This document shows positions 1 through 7,310 of a DNA stretch of 8,304 nucleotides, piece after piece (the stretch's first letter is position 1; each line of letters starts with the position of its first letter). The stretch spans positions 1 through 8,304 of the forward strand of contig JABIVN010000150.1 in the NCBI GenBank assembly GCA_018667205.1, in the 5' to 3' direction. The notes under the pieces are model-generated. The model was not told the DNA's origin. It worked only from the letters and a program-made list of their open reading frames with translations, and did not search any database. The stretch comes from Gammaproteobacteria bacterium (GTDB lineage Bacteria; Pseudomonadota; Gammaproteobacteria; Pseudomonadales; Azotimanducaceae). The translations under genes were made by a program, and so were the position numbers.

Positions 1-461
1 CGGGCACGCTTGATCAAGAATGTGCTGATAACGCGATGTACGATGGTGAGCACCTGGCTCATGACCTTCGGGTTGGTCGCAAAGAGGTAACGTAGCGGAT
101 ACGGAACACTAAGCACCCATTGCCGTATTGGTCGCTTCGGCAGAACTTCATCGACCAGATGGGTCGCACTGTCCACCATCCGTCGCGCGCCACAAGACGG
201 ACAGAACCCACGGCGTTTACAGCTGAATGCAACGAGCTTCTCGTGATGGCAGTTATCACAGCGAACTCGCAGAAACCCATGTTCCAGGCGGCCACACTTC
301 AGGTAGTCATCGAACTCACGAACAACATAACCCGGCAGTTGTTTACCCTGCTCGGATAGCATTGCTTTGAACTCCGGCCAATGGCGCGCCACCAGCTGAT
401 ACAACAGTGTTGTCTCTGGAGTATGGCGTTCATAACGAAACGAACCTGTCGGCCAGAACAT
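1..461 (-). CDS. IS91-family transposase, N-terminal part (runs off the left edge)
   Basis: This reading frame is open from a stop at 495-497 to position 1, so only about 153 N-terminal residues are seen. The protein begins MFWPTGSFRYERHTPE and carries a cysteine-rich zinc-binding domain (C56, C68-x2-C71, C81, C87-x2-C90, the last part reading CKRRGFCPSCGARR). The start of the Y2 transposase domain follows (VLPKRPIRQWVLSVPYPLRYLFA). This order is the hallmark of IS91/ISCR-type transposases, HUH-type enzymes thought to move DNA by rolling-circle, one-ended transposition. The HUH motif and paired tyrosines would lie beyond the edge and cannot be checked. I used ATG at 461; an in-frame GTG at 485 is possible and neither has a convincing ribosome binding site. 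It reads the same way as the integrase upstream. Family assignment is secure; whether the gene is intact is unknown. Confidence 0.88.
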   Translation of the reverse strand, partial: MFWPTGSFRYERHTPETTLLYQLVARHWPEFKAMLSEQGKQLPGYVVREFDDYLKCGRLEHGFLRVRCDNCHHEKLVAFSCKRRGFCPSCGARRMVDSATHLVDEVLPKRPIRQWVLSVPYPLRYLFATNPKVMSQVLTIVHRVISTFLIKRA

Positions 462-497
462 GTCCTGGCTGTTGTGGATGGACACAGCACGAGATCA

Positions 498-595
498 TCG
501 AGAGAGTGAATCGAGAGCGTCGACTGGTCAGCCGTTAGATAGCAGTCGCTTTTGCTGAAAAGGCTGTAGGGCTGATGAATGAGGGAATGTGCGAG
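498..595. other. Spacer between integrase stop and transposase; probable IS91 terminal end
   Basis: No coding potential is seen here. The 5' (ter) end of the IS91-type element should lie in or near this stretch, because it is upstream of the transposase and just beyond the integrase stop codon. IS91 elements lack terminal inverted repeats and target duplications, so the exact boundary cannot be read from this sequence alone. Confidence 0.35.
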
Positions 596-1759
596 TTATT
601 TGTTCAGTGTGCGCTTCAGCAGTGATTCAAACGCTGAACCATCCTGCCGGGTCAGGTTGGGGACATACCTGGAATAGATGCGAAACAGCATCTCTGTAGT
701 GCTGTGGCCCATCTGTCGGGCAATCCACTCCGGGTTTTCGCCAGCTGCTAGCCACAACGTGGCTGCTGTATGGCGGGTCTGGTAGGGCCTTCGAAGTGGT
801 ATGCCAAGGCGTTTTAGCAATGGATACCAGATCCGTTTTGTCACGTTGTGCACGGATAGTGGGTTGCCGGACTTGTTGGCGAACACGTAATCGATATCGC
901 ACGTCACTTTTGATTGCTGCTTCAATGCATCTAACACCGGCTGCGACATCTGAATCTCTCGCGTTGATCCATCTGTCTTTGTGGTGGTTTGCTGTCCAGC
1001 GACAAAAGATTCTCTAACCAGAATTTGCCGATGTTGGAAATCTACATGTTTCCACTTGAGTCCATGTACTTCACCGGTACGCATACCGGTGAAGAAACGG
1101 ACTATCAGGTAATTCTTGTAGTCCGGACGGACATGCTCAATCAACTGTCGGACCTCTTCCAACGCAAACGGATCAACATCTGATCGGCCAACTTTGAGCG
1201 GTTTGATGTTTTTGAAGGGAGAGCTAAATTCATATCTCTCTGCCGCCTCGTTCATGATCGACCGAAGCGGGACCATGACATGATTGATTCGTGACGGTGA
1301 CAAACCTGAAGCGCCGTCTTTGCGGGGTATCCTGGCAAGGTTGGCTCGAAAGGCCAGCACTGCAGACTTTTCAATCTCATCAAGTTGAACTTCTCCGAAA
1401 ACCGGGAGTATGTGTTTGTCCAGTGAGGTTCTTAACGTAATCTTGTATGAGTGTTTCCAACGCGGTTCGTTCTCAGTGAACCACGTGTCTGCAAAATCTC
1501 GGAACGATGGAATTGATGACGACGACGCCAGTTGTACCGCGTCAATGCGGCGGAACCGCTCAGTACTGTTTGAGTTAGGGAAGTAAGTCGCGTAATCGAA
1601 TGTTCCGACCAGTATCTCCGCTTCGATGCGTTCCAGAATCGTCGTAGCCCGTTTGCGATTTACCGGATTGTCCGACAGTTTGGTTTGTTCCCGACAACGT
1701 ACACCTCGGTAGCGAAAGTCGAAGAAGAGCTTCCCCGATCTGGAACGAATGGAACCCAT
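596..1759 (-). CDS. Tyrosine recombinase / phage-type integrase (island 2)
   Basis: This 387-residue protein has the normal length for a phage or island integrase and catalyses site-specific DNA strand exchange. An N-terminal arm-DNA-binding domain (about residues 1-60, GSIRSRSGKLFFDFRYRGVRCREQT, like the DUF3596 type) is followed by a core-binding SAM-like domain (about 85-185) and the catalytic domain (about 195-375). Visible catalytic residues are R227 (FFTGMRTGE), K261, R329-H330 (PYQTRH), H352 (MGHS) and nucleophile Y362 (RIYSRY). The usual first histidine of HxxRH is Y326 here; I recall tyrosine at this place in other integrases with the PYQTRH motif, so it need not mean inactivity. It starts at ATG 1759, 9 nt after the excisionase-like gene stop, so the two are probably co-transcribed from the promoter at 2040-2068. 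No frameshift is seen, and it is probably functional. Confidence 0.93.
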   Translation of the reverse strand: MGSIRSRSGKLFFDFRYRGVRCREQTKLSDNPVNRKRATTILERIEAEILVGTFDYATYFPNSNSTERFRRIDAVQLASSSSIPSFRDFADTWFTENEPRWKHSYKITLRTSLDKHILPVFGEVQLDEIEKSAVLAFRANLARIPRKDGASGLSPSRINHVMVPLRSIMNEAAERYEFSSPFKNIKPLKVGRSDVDPFALEEVRQLIEHVRPDYKNYLIVRFFTGMRTGEVHGLKWKHVDFQHRQILVRESFVAGQQTTTKTDGSTREIQMSQPVLDALKQQSKVTCDIDYVFANKSGNPLSVHNVTKRIWYPLLKRLGIPLRRPYQTRHTAATLWLAAGENPEWIARQMGHSTTEMLFRIYSRYVPNLTRQDGSAFESLLKRTLNK

Positions 1760-1768
1760 CGTTCGTCT

Positions 1769-1984
1769 CTAGATGACACCGGACATCAATGAGTCGATTG
1801 AGACTGGCCTTGCCATGTCCTTCTCAATCTTCTCCCAGACGTAAAGGATCTTTCTGCCGCCAAAAGGTCGGATGTAGTGAACGCCTTCAATCAATACGCT
1901 GTCTTTAAGGCAATTTCTGATGGTTCTTGGGTCGTACTTGATGCGACCCGCAAGCTCCTCAGTGGTTAGATAGGTGAAGCTCAT
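1769..1984 (-). CDS. Excisionase-like small helix-turn-helix protein
   Basis: This 71-residue protein starts MSFTYLTTEELAGRIKY and has a winged-HTH/MerR-like N-terminus (LTTEELAGRIKYDPRTIRNCL, about residues 6-26), then a basic segment with an aromatic wing-like strand (GVHYIRPFGGRKILYVWEKIEKDM). Small proteins of this shape directly upstream of an integrase usually act as recombination directionality factors (Xis/AlpA-like), biasing the integrase towards excision and sometimes regulating it. A purine-rich AAGAGAGAA precedes ATG 1984. The gene ends 9 nt before the integrase start, consistent with an operon. Function is inferred from size, HTH and position; a plain transcription factor is the alternative. 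Confidence 0.75.
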   Translation of the reverse strand: MSFTYLTTEELAGRIKYDPRTIRNCLKDSVLIEGVHYIRPFGGRKILYVWEKIEKDMARPVSIDSLMSGVI

Positions 1985-2005
1985 GCTATTCTCTCTTGAT
2001 CCGAT

Positions 2006-2021
2006 TAGATCATCTGTGATT
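2006..2021. promoter_or_regulatory. Operator-like repeat, copy 1
   Basis: TAGATCATCTGTGATT matches 14 of 16 bases of the repeat at 2077-2092 and contains the imperfect palindrome GATCA-N4-TGATT. It lies about 12-27 bp downstream of the predicted start of the excisionase-integrase transcript, where a bound repressor would block elongation. The neighbouring Xre-like protein is the likely ligand; that is inference. Confidence 0.55.
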
Positions 2022-2039
2022 CATATGGCTCGTATAAGA

Positions 2040-2068
2040 ATCATAATGGAGCCAATCTAATCTTTCAA
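2040..2068 (-). promoter_or_regulatory. Sigma-70-type promoter for the excisionase-integrase operon
   Basis: On the minus strand, TTGAAA (2063-2068) and TATGAT (2040-2045) are separated by exactly 17 bp, each hexamer close to the -35 and -10 consensus. Transcription would start near 2033, about 50 nt before the excisionase-like ATG at 1984. The promoter lies between two operator-like repeats, so it is probably repressible. Confidence 0.7.
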
Positions 2069-2076
2069 GAACTATA

Positions 2077-2092
2077 TAGATCATATGTGATC
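2077..2092. promoter_or_regulatory. Operator-like repeat, copy 2
   Basis: TAGATCATATGTGATC contains a perfect 5-bp-arm palindrome, GATCA-TATG-TGATC. It lies 8 bp upstream of the -35 box of the leftward promoter and just before the xre start, beside a TATATA stretch (2073-2078) that could be a -10 for xre. A bound regulator here could repress its own gene and influence the leftward promoter. Confidence 0.55.
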
Positions 2093-2113
2093 AGTTTAAG
2101 GTGGTTGAGTGTA

Positions 2114-2329
2114 GTGATTCGCATTCTTTTCAGGCAGGCATTGGATGAGAAGTCCTTCAAGGAAGGACGTCGAATTACTTTGAACGAGGTCAGTGAAGAA
2201 ACGGGAATTTCCCGACCAACATTGACAAGGATTTCAAACGTACCTGGGTACAACACGAACACGGATACGATCAGTGCGTTGTGTGACTACTTTGAGATTG
2301 AGCCGGGTGAACTGCTTAAGAAGGTGTGA
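2114..2329 (+). CDS. Xre/Cro-CI family HTH regulator (island 2)
   Basis: This 71-residue protein (MIRILFRQALDEK...) is essentially one helix-turn-helix domain, with the HTH around residues 21-42 (ITLNEVSEETGISRPTLTRISN) and a terminal segment DTISALCDYFEIEPGELLKKV. That shape is typical of compact Cro/C1-type regulators with an N-terminal MIR and a C-terminal 'YFxxxPGELL' segment. I chose GTG 2114 because AAGGTGG (2098-2104) lies 9 nt upstream; an in-frame GTG at 2087 would add nine residues and overlap operator copy 2. The gene diverges from the excisionase-integrase operon across about 130 bp holding two operator-like repeats, so it probably controls that operon and itself. No dimerisation or protease-sensor domain is present. 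Confidence 0.8.
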   Translation: MIRILFRQALDEKSFKEGRRITLNEVSEETGISRPTLTRISNVPGYNTNTDTISALCDYFEIEPGELLKKV

Positions 2330-2344
2330 CCTTTGGGCGCGAGG

Positions 2345-2362
2345 TGGGCACGGTTTGGGCAC
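2345..2362. promoter_or_regulatory. Tandem 7-mer TGGGCAC, candidate integrase arm site (island 2 side)
   Basis: TGGGCACGGTTTGGGCAC contains the heptamer TGGGCAC twice with starts 11 bp apart, one helical turn. It sits about 93 bp outside the att core at 2455, on the island 2 side. Arm-type integrase sites commonly are short direct repeats in this position. Assignment to the 596-1759 integrase is inference. Confidence 0.4.
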
Positions 2363-2392
2363 AACTGAGATTTTAGGATTCGCCTCTCGCGA

Positions 2393-2411
2393 TTTTCACC
2401 TTCGGTGAAAA
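2393..2411. repeat. Perfect 8-bp stem, 3-nt loop hairpin
   Basis: TTTTCACC (2393-2400), loop TTC, and GGTGAAAA (2404-2411) form a perfect inverted repeat downstream of the xre stop. There is no clear run of T after it on either strand, so an intrinsic terminator is possible but not well supported. Confidence 0.5.
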
Positions 2412-2426
2412 CACTGTCGGCCTCGA

Positions 2427-2449
2427 CTTTCTTCGCTTTGCGAAGAAAG
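2427..2449. repeat. Perfect 10-bp stem, 3-nt loop hairpin
   Basis: CTTTCTTCGC (2427-2436), loop TTT, and GCGAAGAAAG (2440-2449) form a perfect inverted repeat that ends 5 bp before the att core. It may end xre transcription before the tRNA-derived repeat or be part of the att architecture. No T-tract follows. Confidence 0.5.
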
Positions 2450-2454
2450 CGAGT

Positions 2455-2506
2455 TGGTAGCTACGGGTGGACTTGAACCACCGACCCCAGCATTATGAAT
2501 GCTGTG
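2455..2506 (-). repeat. att direct repeat: copy of the tRNA-Met 3' half
   Basis: These 52 bp are identical to 8189-8240 and, read on the minus strand, run from just before the anticodon stem through the T-arm and acceptor strand to CCA. Outside the block the sequences diverge: no D-arm or 5' acceptor strand is present, so this is not a tRNA gene. It is the expected att junction of an element integrated at the tRNA, and here forms the boundary between islands 1 and 2. The anticodon stem-loop palindrome (2488-2504) is the probable crossover core. Confidence 0.93.
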
Positions 2507-2595
2507 TGGGATACGTCGCTACACCGAAAAACCAAGCTGTGTAGGCGTTCGTAGCATCTTCAGCCGTCAGCATCACCGTCAAGATACCCCTAAAA

Positions 2596-2613
2596 CCCCG
2601 CAAAATCCCCGCA
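2596..2613. repeat. 18-bp repeat, candidate integrase arm site, distal copy (island 1)
   Basis: CCCCGCAAAATCCCCGCA occurs here and again at 8123-8140 in the same orientation. It is itself two CCCCGCA heptamers with starts 11 bp apart; a related CCCCTAAAA lies just upstream at 2587. The copy is 90 bp inside the att core, fitting one arm of an attP split by integration. The rest of 2507-2639 shows no gene, only a short CCGTCA direct repeat (2564 and 2576). Confidence 0.55.
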
Positions 2614-2639
2614 CAGTCAAATGCCACTATCCATACTTT

Positions 2640-5600
2640 TCAAGGTTTAAGTTGTTTGAGGCTTTTTCTCACAAGCACCTGGAATTCTGGTCCAGCTCTC
2701 TTAAAGCCCATCGTTTTGGCGACAGCTCGAACCATTTCTTCTTCCTCTACAGCTCCAGATTCGTCCTGAATAAGGTTCGCACAAGCAAGTATTTCCATCG
2801 GAGAGATATTTTCAGCACTGGTCGTAGGAATAGACTCGGCACTCCTATCTCTCACCGGAACCGAGGAAAATTGCTCTTCAGTAGCCCAAAACTTACCATC
2901 ATTGACCAACTTGCGATCACGCTTAGCGCGCGAGAGGGCTCCTTTCACCCAATCCGCAATACGTGACCCAACGCGCGATTTCCCGTGAGCCGCTGCATAC
3001 CGACGAGCTATCTCATCTATGTGAACAGGTCCCTCGACGGCGACGATCTGGCATAAAATATCCACAACCTGCTGAAGAGGTCTGTCATGCGGCTCGTAAT
3101 TCGAGCCGACAACAATCCGCGCCTTTTCGTACTTCGGGACCTCGATGACGGACTCTTCAAGTACGATTGGATCTTCGCTTCGAACCTCCGTCATATCGTT
3201 TTCAGCTGGAGGCGATTCGGCGTTTGATCCTTTTAAACCTCTTGCAATATCTCGCGCTCTCGCCTGTTCTAAGGCTTCTCGAAGCCTTTGCATCTCCTTT
3301 TCCCGCTGATAGAACCAGTCGGTGCTCCATATCCGGTGAAAGTGCCAACCGAAGCCTTCGAGCACTTGCTGGCGCATTCGGTCTCGCTCTCTTGCCCAAA
3401 GCGCACTGTGATAAGTAGCGCCATCACATTCCACTGCAAGGATGTGATGGTGCGCATTGGAGGGGTCTTTCACGCCTAAATCGATTTTGAAGCCTGCGGT
3501 CCCTACTTGATGATCAACCTCGTAACCAAGTTTGCGAATTGCTTCAGCAACATCCTCCTCGAAGGGTGAGTCAGCCTCGCCCTCCGACACGTAATGCTCC
3601 GTCAGCTCTCCCGTCTTCGCATATTCTAAGAATCTCTTTAGCACTACAGGTCCCTCTTTCGAGGTCCGAGAGAGATCGATCTCCGAGGGATCGAATGACG
3701 TGAATACTTCACAGGCGATACGGGAACGACTGAACAAGACGTTAAGGCGCCTCTCTCCGCCCTCCGCGTTTACCGGACCGAAGCTCATAGAGGCAAGTCT
3801 TCCGTTAGGCTCATGAGGACCATAGCCAACAGATATCAAGATAACGTCTCTCTCATCGCCCTGAACGTTTTCAATGTTCTTAACGAAAACATTCTCAATC
3901 TTGTCTTCGCGCAGGCAGCGGTCCAAAACATCATCCTCTCGTCGCCTGAATTCCAGGACTTCCGTGACCATGTCAGCCTGCGCTTTTGAAAAGGTCACAA
4001 CGCCCAGAGAGAAGTCTGGTCTGCTGAGCGCGAACTCGTGAAGCCTATCGGCTATCGCTTCTGCCTCAATACGATTTGTTGTTGGTCTACCGCCACCTCG
4101 TTTCGCAGTGGAGTAAACACCAGGCACTCGCACCAATTTGAGACCAAAATTCTCATCCGACTCGGTGGGACAAGGGGGCAGTATGAGGCGGTTTCTGTAA
4201 AACTCAGCGTTTGATACCGCAATAAGCGAAGGGTCTCTGGAACGGTAGTGCCACTCAAGCATTGACTCGGTCAACCCACGCGCCTCACAAAGCGATAAGA
4301 CGCTTTCCATTTCTGTAGCTTTTGCGCCGGAGAACTCTTCATCATCGCCCTCTTCTGAAGGAGCGTTATCCGTCAACCGATCGAAGAAAGACGTGGGAGG
4401 TAACTGTTTTTGGTCACCGACTACTACGATTTGTTTCGCCCTTGCGATTGAACCCAGCGCATCCTCCGGCTTTACCTGACTCGCTTCATCAATCACCAAC
4501 AAGTCAAATTCCACTTTGCCAGGGGGGAGGAATTGAGCTACCGATATCGGGCTCATAAAGAATATCGGTTTTATTCGCTGAATCATTTCTGAGGCGGCAG
4601 TCATTAGCCTGCGAATAGGAAGATGCTTCCTCTTTTTGGCGATTTCTCCCCTGATAATACCCATCTCACCTGCTGAACCCTTTGGTATGCGGCTGAGATG
4701 AGCATCGCGAAGAGCAACCTGAACCTCTGTTACTCGATCTCTCTCCAGCTTCTGGAAGGTAGAGACCAAGGCATGTCTATCCAGTCGTGCCAAAGAGTTA
4801 AGCTCTGGTTTGATCTTTCTAGCGTAATTCCATCTCGCTTCGGCGACTGAAAAGGATAGTTCCGTTGGCGCTTGCTGGACTGCAAGGCTGCCATCATCGA
4901 GCCTGTTGAGAAGATCTGCCAAACCAGAAAACTCCAGAACACTATTTTTCGCGAACTGAATCCGGGTCCACAACGAATAGGCGTCGGAGTGTTCAATCAT
5001 CAGATTGACCCGATTCTTCAACTCAGCCAGTGGTATCGACTTCAAGTGCTCGCTCTCGAAGTCAGCCATATTGAGCTTGCCCTGCAACGTGGCAAAAGCA
5101 TCGACTAGATCATCTTTTCTTCTATCGAATTCTTTGGCATCAAACGTTTCGGTAGTGCGCTGACCAAAAAGCTCGCCCAATCGTTCTGCGGAAAACTGGT
5201 AAACCTCCTCGGTCGAGCTTCGAAGCCATTGCAGCACGTTTTCTATTTCGTTGAAGGGTGTTCTCTCACCACGCCACGCGTCCCCCATGCGTGCTTTCAT
5301 GTAAGACTCTTCGTCAGCAAAGGCTCTCGCCTTTCGTCTGCCCTCCAGAATAGAATCGAGGAGCTTGAGCCTTTCTGAAGGCTTAATTGGTATCTCAGCT
5401 TTTAGATAGGAGCTAAGTTCTTTGCTCGCTGATCGGTAGCCACCAAATATTCTTGAGAGAAACGACGTTACGCCTTTAGCGAGCGGCTGCCGCAGATGGT
5501 CTAAATCATGATCCCAAATCACCTCATTGACGGTGCTGGACAGACCTCGTTTGTATTCGACCCAGGAAGCTCCAATGGAAATCGCTTCCTTAAACCTCAC

Positions 5601-7298
5601 ATCGCTCAAATTGCTGTGGACCACGGAAATGTGTTGCTCAGTGTAGTTCGGAGCTTTTTGCAACTGCACGTAGACAGACCGGCAACTGTCAGCGCTGCTC
5701 AACGTAAAACTGGAATCTTGAAGCAGATTTGCTTCCAGCTCTTCCTGATAGGGACTCCAATCGTTCAAATAGCCCAGCGCAACCTCAAGGTCCTCAATAA
5801 GACGTCGAATATCCGTTGGCTGTAAGTCCAAATTTGTGGCACCAAAAAAGGGATTATCTGAGCCCGTACCATGCTCCTCTATGAGGGCGAGGTAACTTTC
5901 TAAACGCTCGACCAAGCGTGCCTCTTCGTCTTTCGTAAGAGGCTCTAGAGGCAGACCATCAAATCTTGGCGTCGGAGCCCCAGAGCTAATGTGCGACACT
6001 AGCTTTGCCAGCACATCGAAAGGCGAGTAATCCCGTTCCGGCAGCTTGGAGTGAAGAAGAGACGTTAACCTATTTAGCTCATCTCGCGCTTCTTTTAGGT
6101 CATTCGATCCGATACTCGGCGGCTCAACGCCTTTACTCTTCGAGATTGTCTCGGCAAGACCTTGTAGAAAGACTTTCTTGTTTGCACTACGGGAGTGCAA
6201 CTCAACGCAAAGGTCCTTCAGCCCAACTTTACCCATTCGGTTGTAAACGACCTCAAGAGCAGCCATTTTTTCTGCCACAAACAAAACTTTTTTATTGTCG
6301 TGAGCAGCTGCAGCAAGGATGTTTGTGATCGTTTGCGACTTCCCTGTGCCAGGCGGTCCTTGCACAACAAGATTTCGTCCTGATCGGACCTCTTCGATGA
6401 CCTTGGACTGGCTAGAGTCTGCGTCTACCACGTGAAGGATTCGTTCTGGCGCTATTTTTTCATCTAAGTTGTCATCTTCTGCGAACAATGGTGGCTCAGG
6501 CTCGAATCCGTCCGACAATAACCCTGTAACCAGTTTGTTTATCAGCAACGACTCCTCGTCCCAATTATCGGGGTCCAAATCACGCAGCATCATGAGCTTG
6601 GCAAAGGAGAAAAAGCCCAACTGCATGCCATCATGATCGACAGACCATCTCTCTTTGCCTGAGATTGTTTCCTCGACTTCGGCGAAATAATCACCCGGCG
6701 ACCAGTCTGCAGAGTCATCGATCTCTGGCAGGGAAATACCGAAATCTAACTTCAGCCTTTCCTGTAACGATAAGTTGGTAACAATATCGTCGTCGCGACA
6801 AACGATGTCATATGTCGAGGTTTTGATGTTCCGTACTAGTTCGACAGGCATCAATATAAGCGGCGATTCTCGCAAAACATCGGACTTTGAGTCTTCATAC
6901 CAACGCAAAAAACCGATCGCGAGAAAAAGGATGTTTATGCCCTGCTCCTCCTCGGCTGTCCTGGCATCGCGGGACAACTTCAACAACCGTTTTTGTAAGG
7001 CATCAGTGGATAGCGGCGTCTCTATAATTGAGTCAGTGTATCTCCCTTCACTGACATCATGATCTGCAATCTCGGCTAAAGTTAGGTCGTCCGATGTCTC
7101 CTCTTCCCCTTTTCCGGCGAAACGCATTTTTTTGCCATTTAGACGCAAGATCTGAAAGATGTCGTCAGACCTTTCATTAATGACATTAAGCAGGTTACCT
7201 CTTGAAGCATTACGATTTACATGGATCAGCCTATTCCTGGTTCCCGTCTCTACTAGTCGCTTCCGAGCATCTTCCAGAAGTGCTTCAACTCTTGTCAC
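2640..7298 (-). CDS. DUF4011-helicase-Vsr-like nuclease-DUF3320 protein, probable antiphage defence
   Basis: This protein of about 1552 residues is a predicted ATP-dependent nucleic acid translocase fused to a nuclease. Order: a DUF4011-like N-terminus (ARKRLVETGTRNRLIHVNR), Walker A GPPGTGKS (314-321), a helical insertion of about 600 residues, Walker B VIDEAS (D937, E938), GDQKQLPPT (961-969), HYRS (1017-1020), VQGDERDVILISVGYG (about 1145-1160) and RRLNVLFSRSR (1183-1193), together an SF1 UPF1-like set. A PD-(D/E)xK/Vsr-like nuclease follows (about 1244-1330; E1247, D1273, E1290-C-D1292), then a DUF3320 winged region (about 1395-1473) and a further small helical end. I chose GTG 7298 because GAGGAG (7305-7310) lies 6 nt upstream; TTG 7301 is the alternative. 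This architecture has been described as a single-gene antiphage system (named Hhe, recalled not checked). Both activities look intact; the defence role here is inferred from family and island context. No clear promoter was seen. Confidence 0.9.
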   Translation of the reverse strand: MTRVEALLEDARKRLVETGTRNRLIHVNRNASRGNLLNVINERSDDIFQILRLNGKKMRFAGKGEEETSDDLTLAEIADHDVSEGRYTDSIIETPLSTDALQKRLLKLSRDARTAEEEQGINILFLAIGFLRWYEDSKSDVLRESPLILMPVELVRNIKTSTYDIVCRDDDIVTNLSLQERLKLDFGISLPEIDDSADWSPGDYFAEVEETISGKERWSVDHDGMQLGFFSFAKLMMLRDLDPDNWDEESLLINKLVTGLLSDGFEPEPPLFAEDDNLDEKIAPERILHVVDADSSQSKVIEEVRSGRNLVVQGPPGTGKSQTITNILAAAAHDNKKVLFVAEKMAALEVVYNRMGKVGLKDLCVELHSRSANKKVFLQGLAETISKSKGVEPPSIGSNDLKEARDELNRLTSLLHSKLPERDYSPFDVLAKLVSHISSGAPTPRFDGLPLEPLTKDEEARLVERLESYLALIEEHGTGSDNPFFGATNLDLQPTDIRRLIEDLEVALGYLNDWSPYQEELEANLLQDSSFTLSSADSCRSVYVQLQKAPNYTEQHISVVHSNLSDVRFKEAISIGASWVEYKRGLSSTVNEVIWDHDLDHLRQPLAKGVTSFLSRIFGGYRSASKELSSYLKAEIPIKPSERLKLLDSILEGRRKARAFADEESYMKARMGDAWRGERTPFNEIENVLQWLRSSTEEVYQFSAERLGELFGQRTTETFDAKEFDRRKDDLVDAFATLQGKLNMADFESEHLKSIPLAELKNRVNLMIEHSDAYSLWTRIQFAKNSVLEFSGLADLLNRLDDGSLAVQQAPTELSFSVAEARWNYARKIKPELNSLARLDRHALVSTFQKLERDRVTEVQVALRDAHLSRIPKGSAGEMGIIRGEIAKKRKHLPIRRLMTAASEMIQRIKPIFFMSPISVAQFLPPGKVEFDLLVIDEASQVKPEDALGSIARAKQIVVVGDQKQLPPTSFFDRLTDNAPSEEGDDEEFSGAKATEMESVLSLCEARGLTESMLEWHYRSRDPSLIAVSNAEFYRNRLILPPCPTESDENFGLKLVRVPGVYSTAKRGGGRPTTNRIEAEAIADRLHEFALSRPDFSLGVVTFSKAQADMVTEVLEFRRREDDVLDRCLREDKIENVFVKNIENVQGDERDVILISVGYGPHEPNGRLASMSFGPVNAEGGERRLNVLFSRSRIACEVFTSFDPSEIDLSRTSKEGPVVLKRFLEYAKTGELTEHYVSEGEADSPFEEDVAEAIRKLGYEVDHQVGTAGFKIDLGVKDPSNAHHHILAVECDGATYHSALWARERDRMRQQVLEGFGWHFHRIWSTDWFYQREKEMQRLREALEQARARDIARGLKGSNAESPPAENDMTEVRSEDPIVLEESVIEVPKYEKARIVVGSNYEPHDRPLQQVVDILCQIVAVEGPVHIDEIARRYAAAHGKSRVGSRIADWVKGALSRAKRDRKLVNDGKFWATEEQFSSVPVRDRSAESIPTTSAENISPMEILACANLIQDESGAVEEEEMVRAVAKTMGFKRAGPEFQVLVRKSLKQLKP

Positions 7299-7310
7299 CA
7301 AAAACTCCTC

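Larger units (their letters stand above)
1..2454. mobile_element. Island 2: second integrative module stacked against island 1 (left part unseen)
   Basis: Xre-like regulator, excisionase-like gene and intact integrase form a mobility module immediately left of the internal att copy, followed by an IS91-type transposase that may be a later insertion. The left end is outside the window. That this module uses the same tRNA-derived att site is inferred from adjacency and the tandem 7-mer at 2345-2362; the other att copy is not visible. Confidence 0.55.

Noticed and set aside
2087..2113. GTG at 2087 as start of the Xre-like gene, giving 80 residues
   Set aside because: It overlaps the operator-like repeat and has no ribosome binding site, whereas GTG 2114 has AAGGTGG at 9 nt and gives the typical MIR start.
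2065..2262. Minus-strand open frame of 65 codons opposite the Xre-like gene
   Set aside because: Antisense shadow with no recognisable domain and low-complexity composition; the plus-strand HTH protein explains the region.
2427..2449. Rho-independent terminator for xre
   Set aside because: The stem is perfect but no T-run follows on either strand, so I list it only as a hairpin.
2454..2530. Second tRNA-Met gene at the internal repeat
   Set aside because: Only the 3' half matches. The D-arm and 5' acceptor strand are missing, so it is an att fragment.
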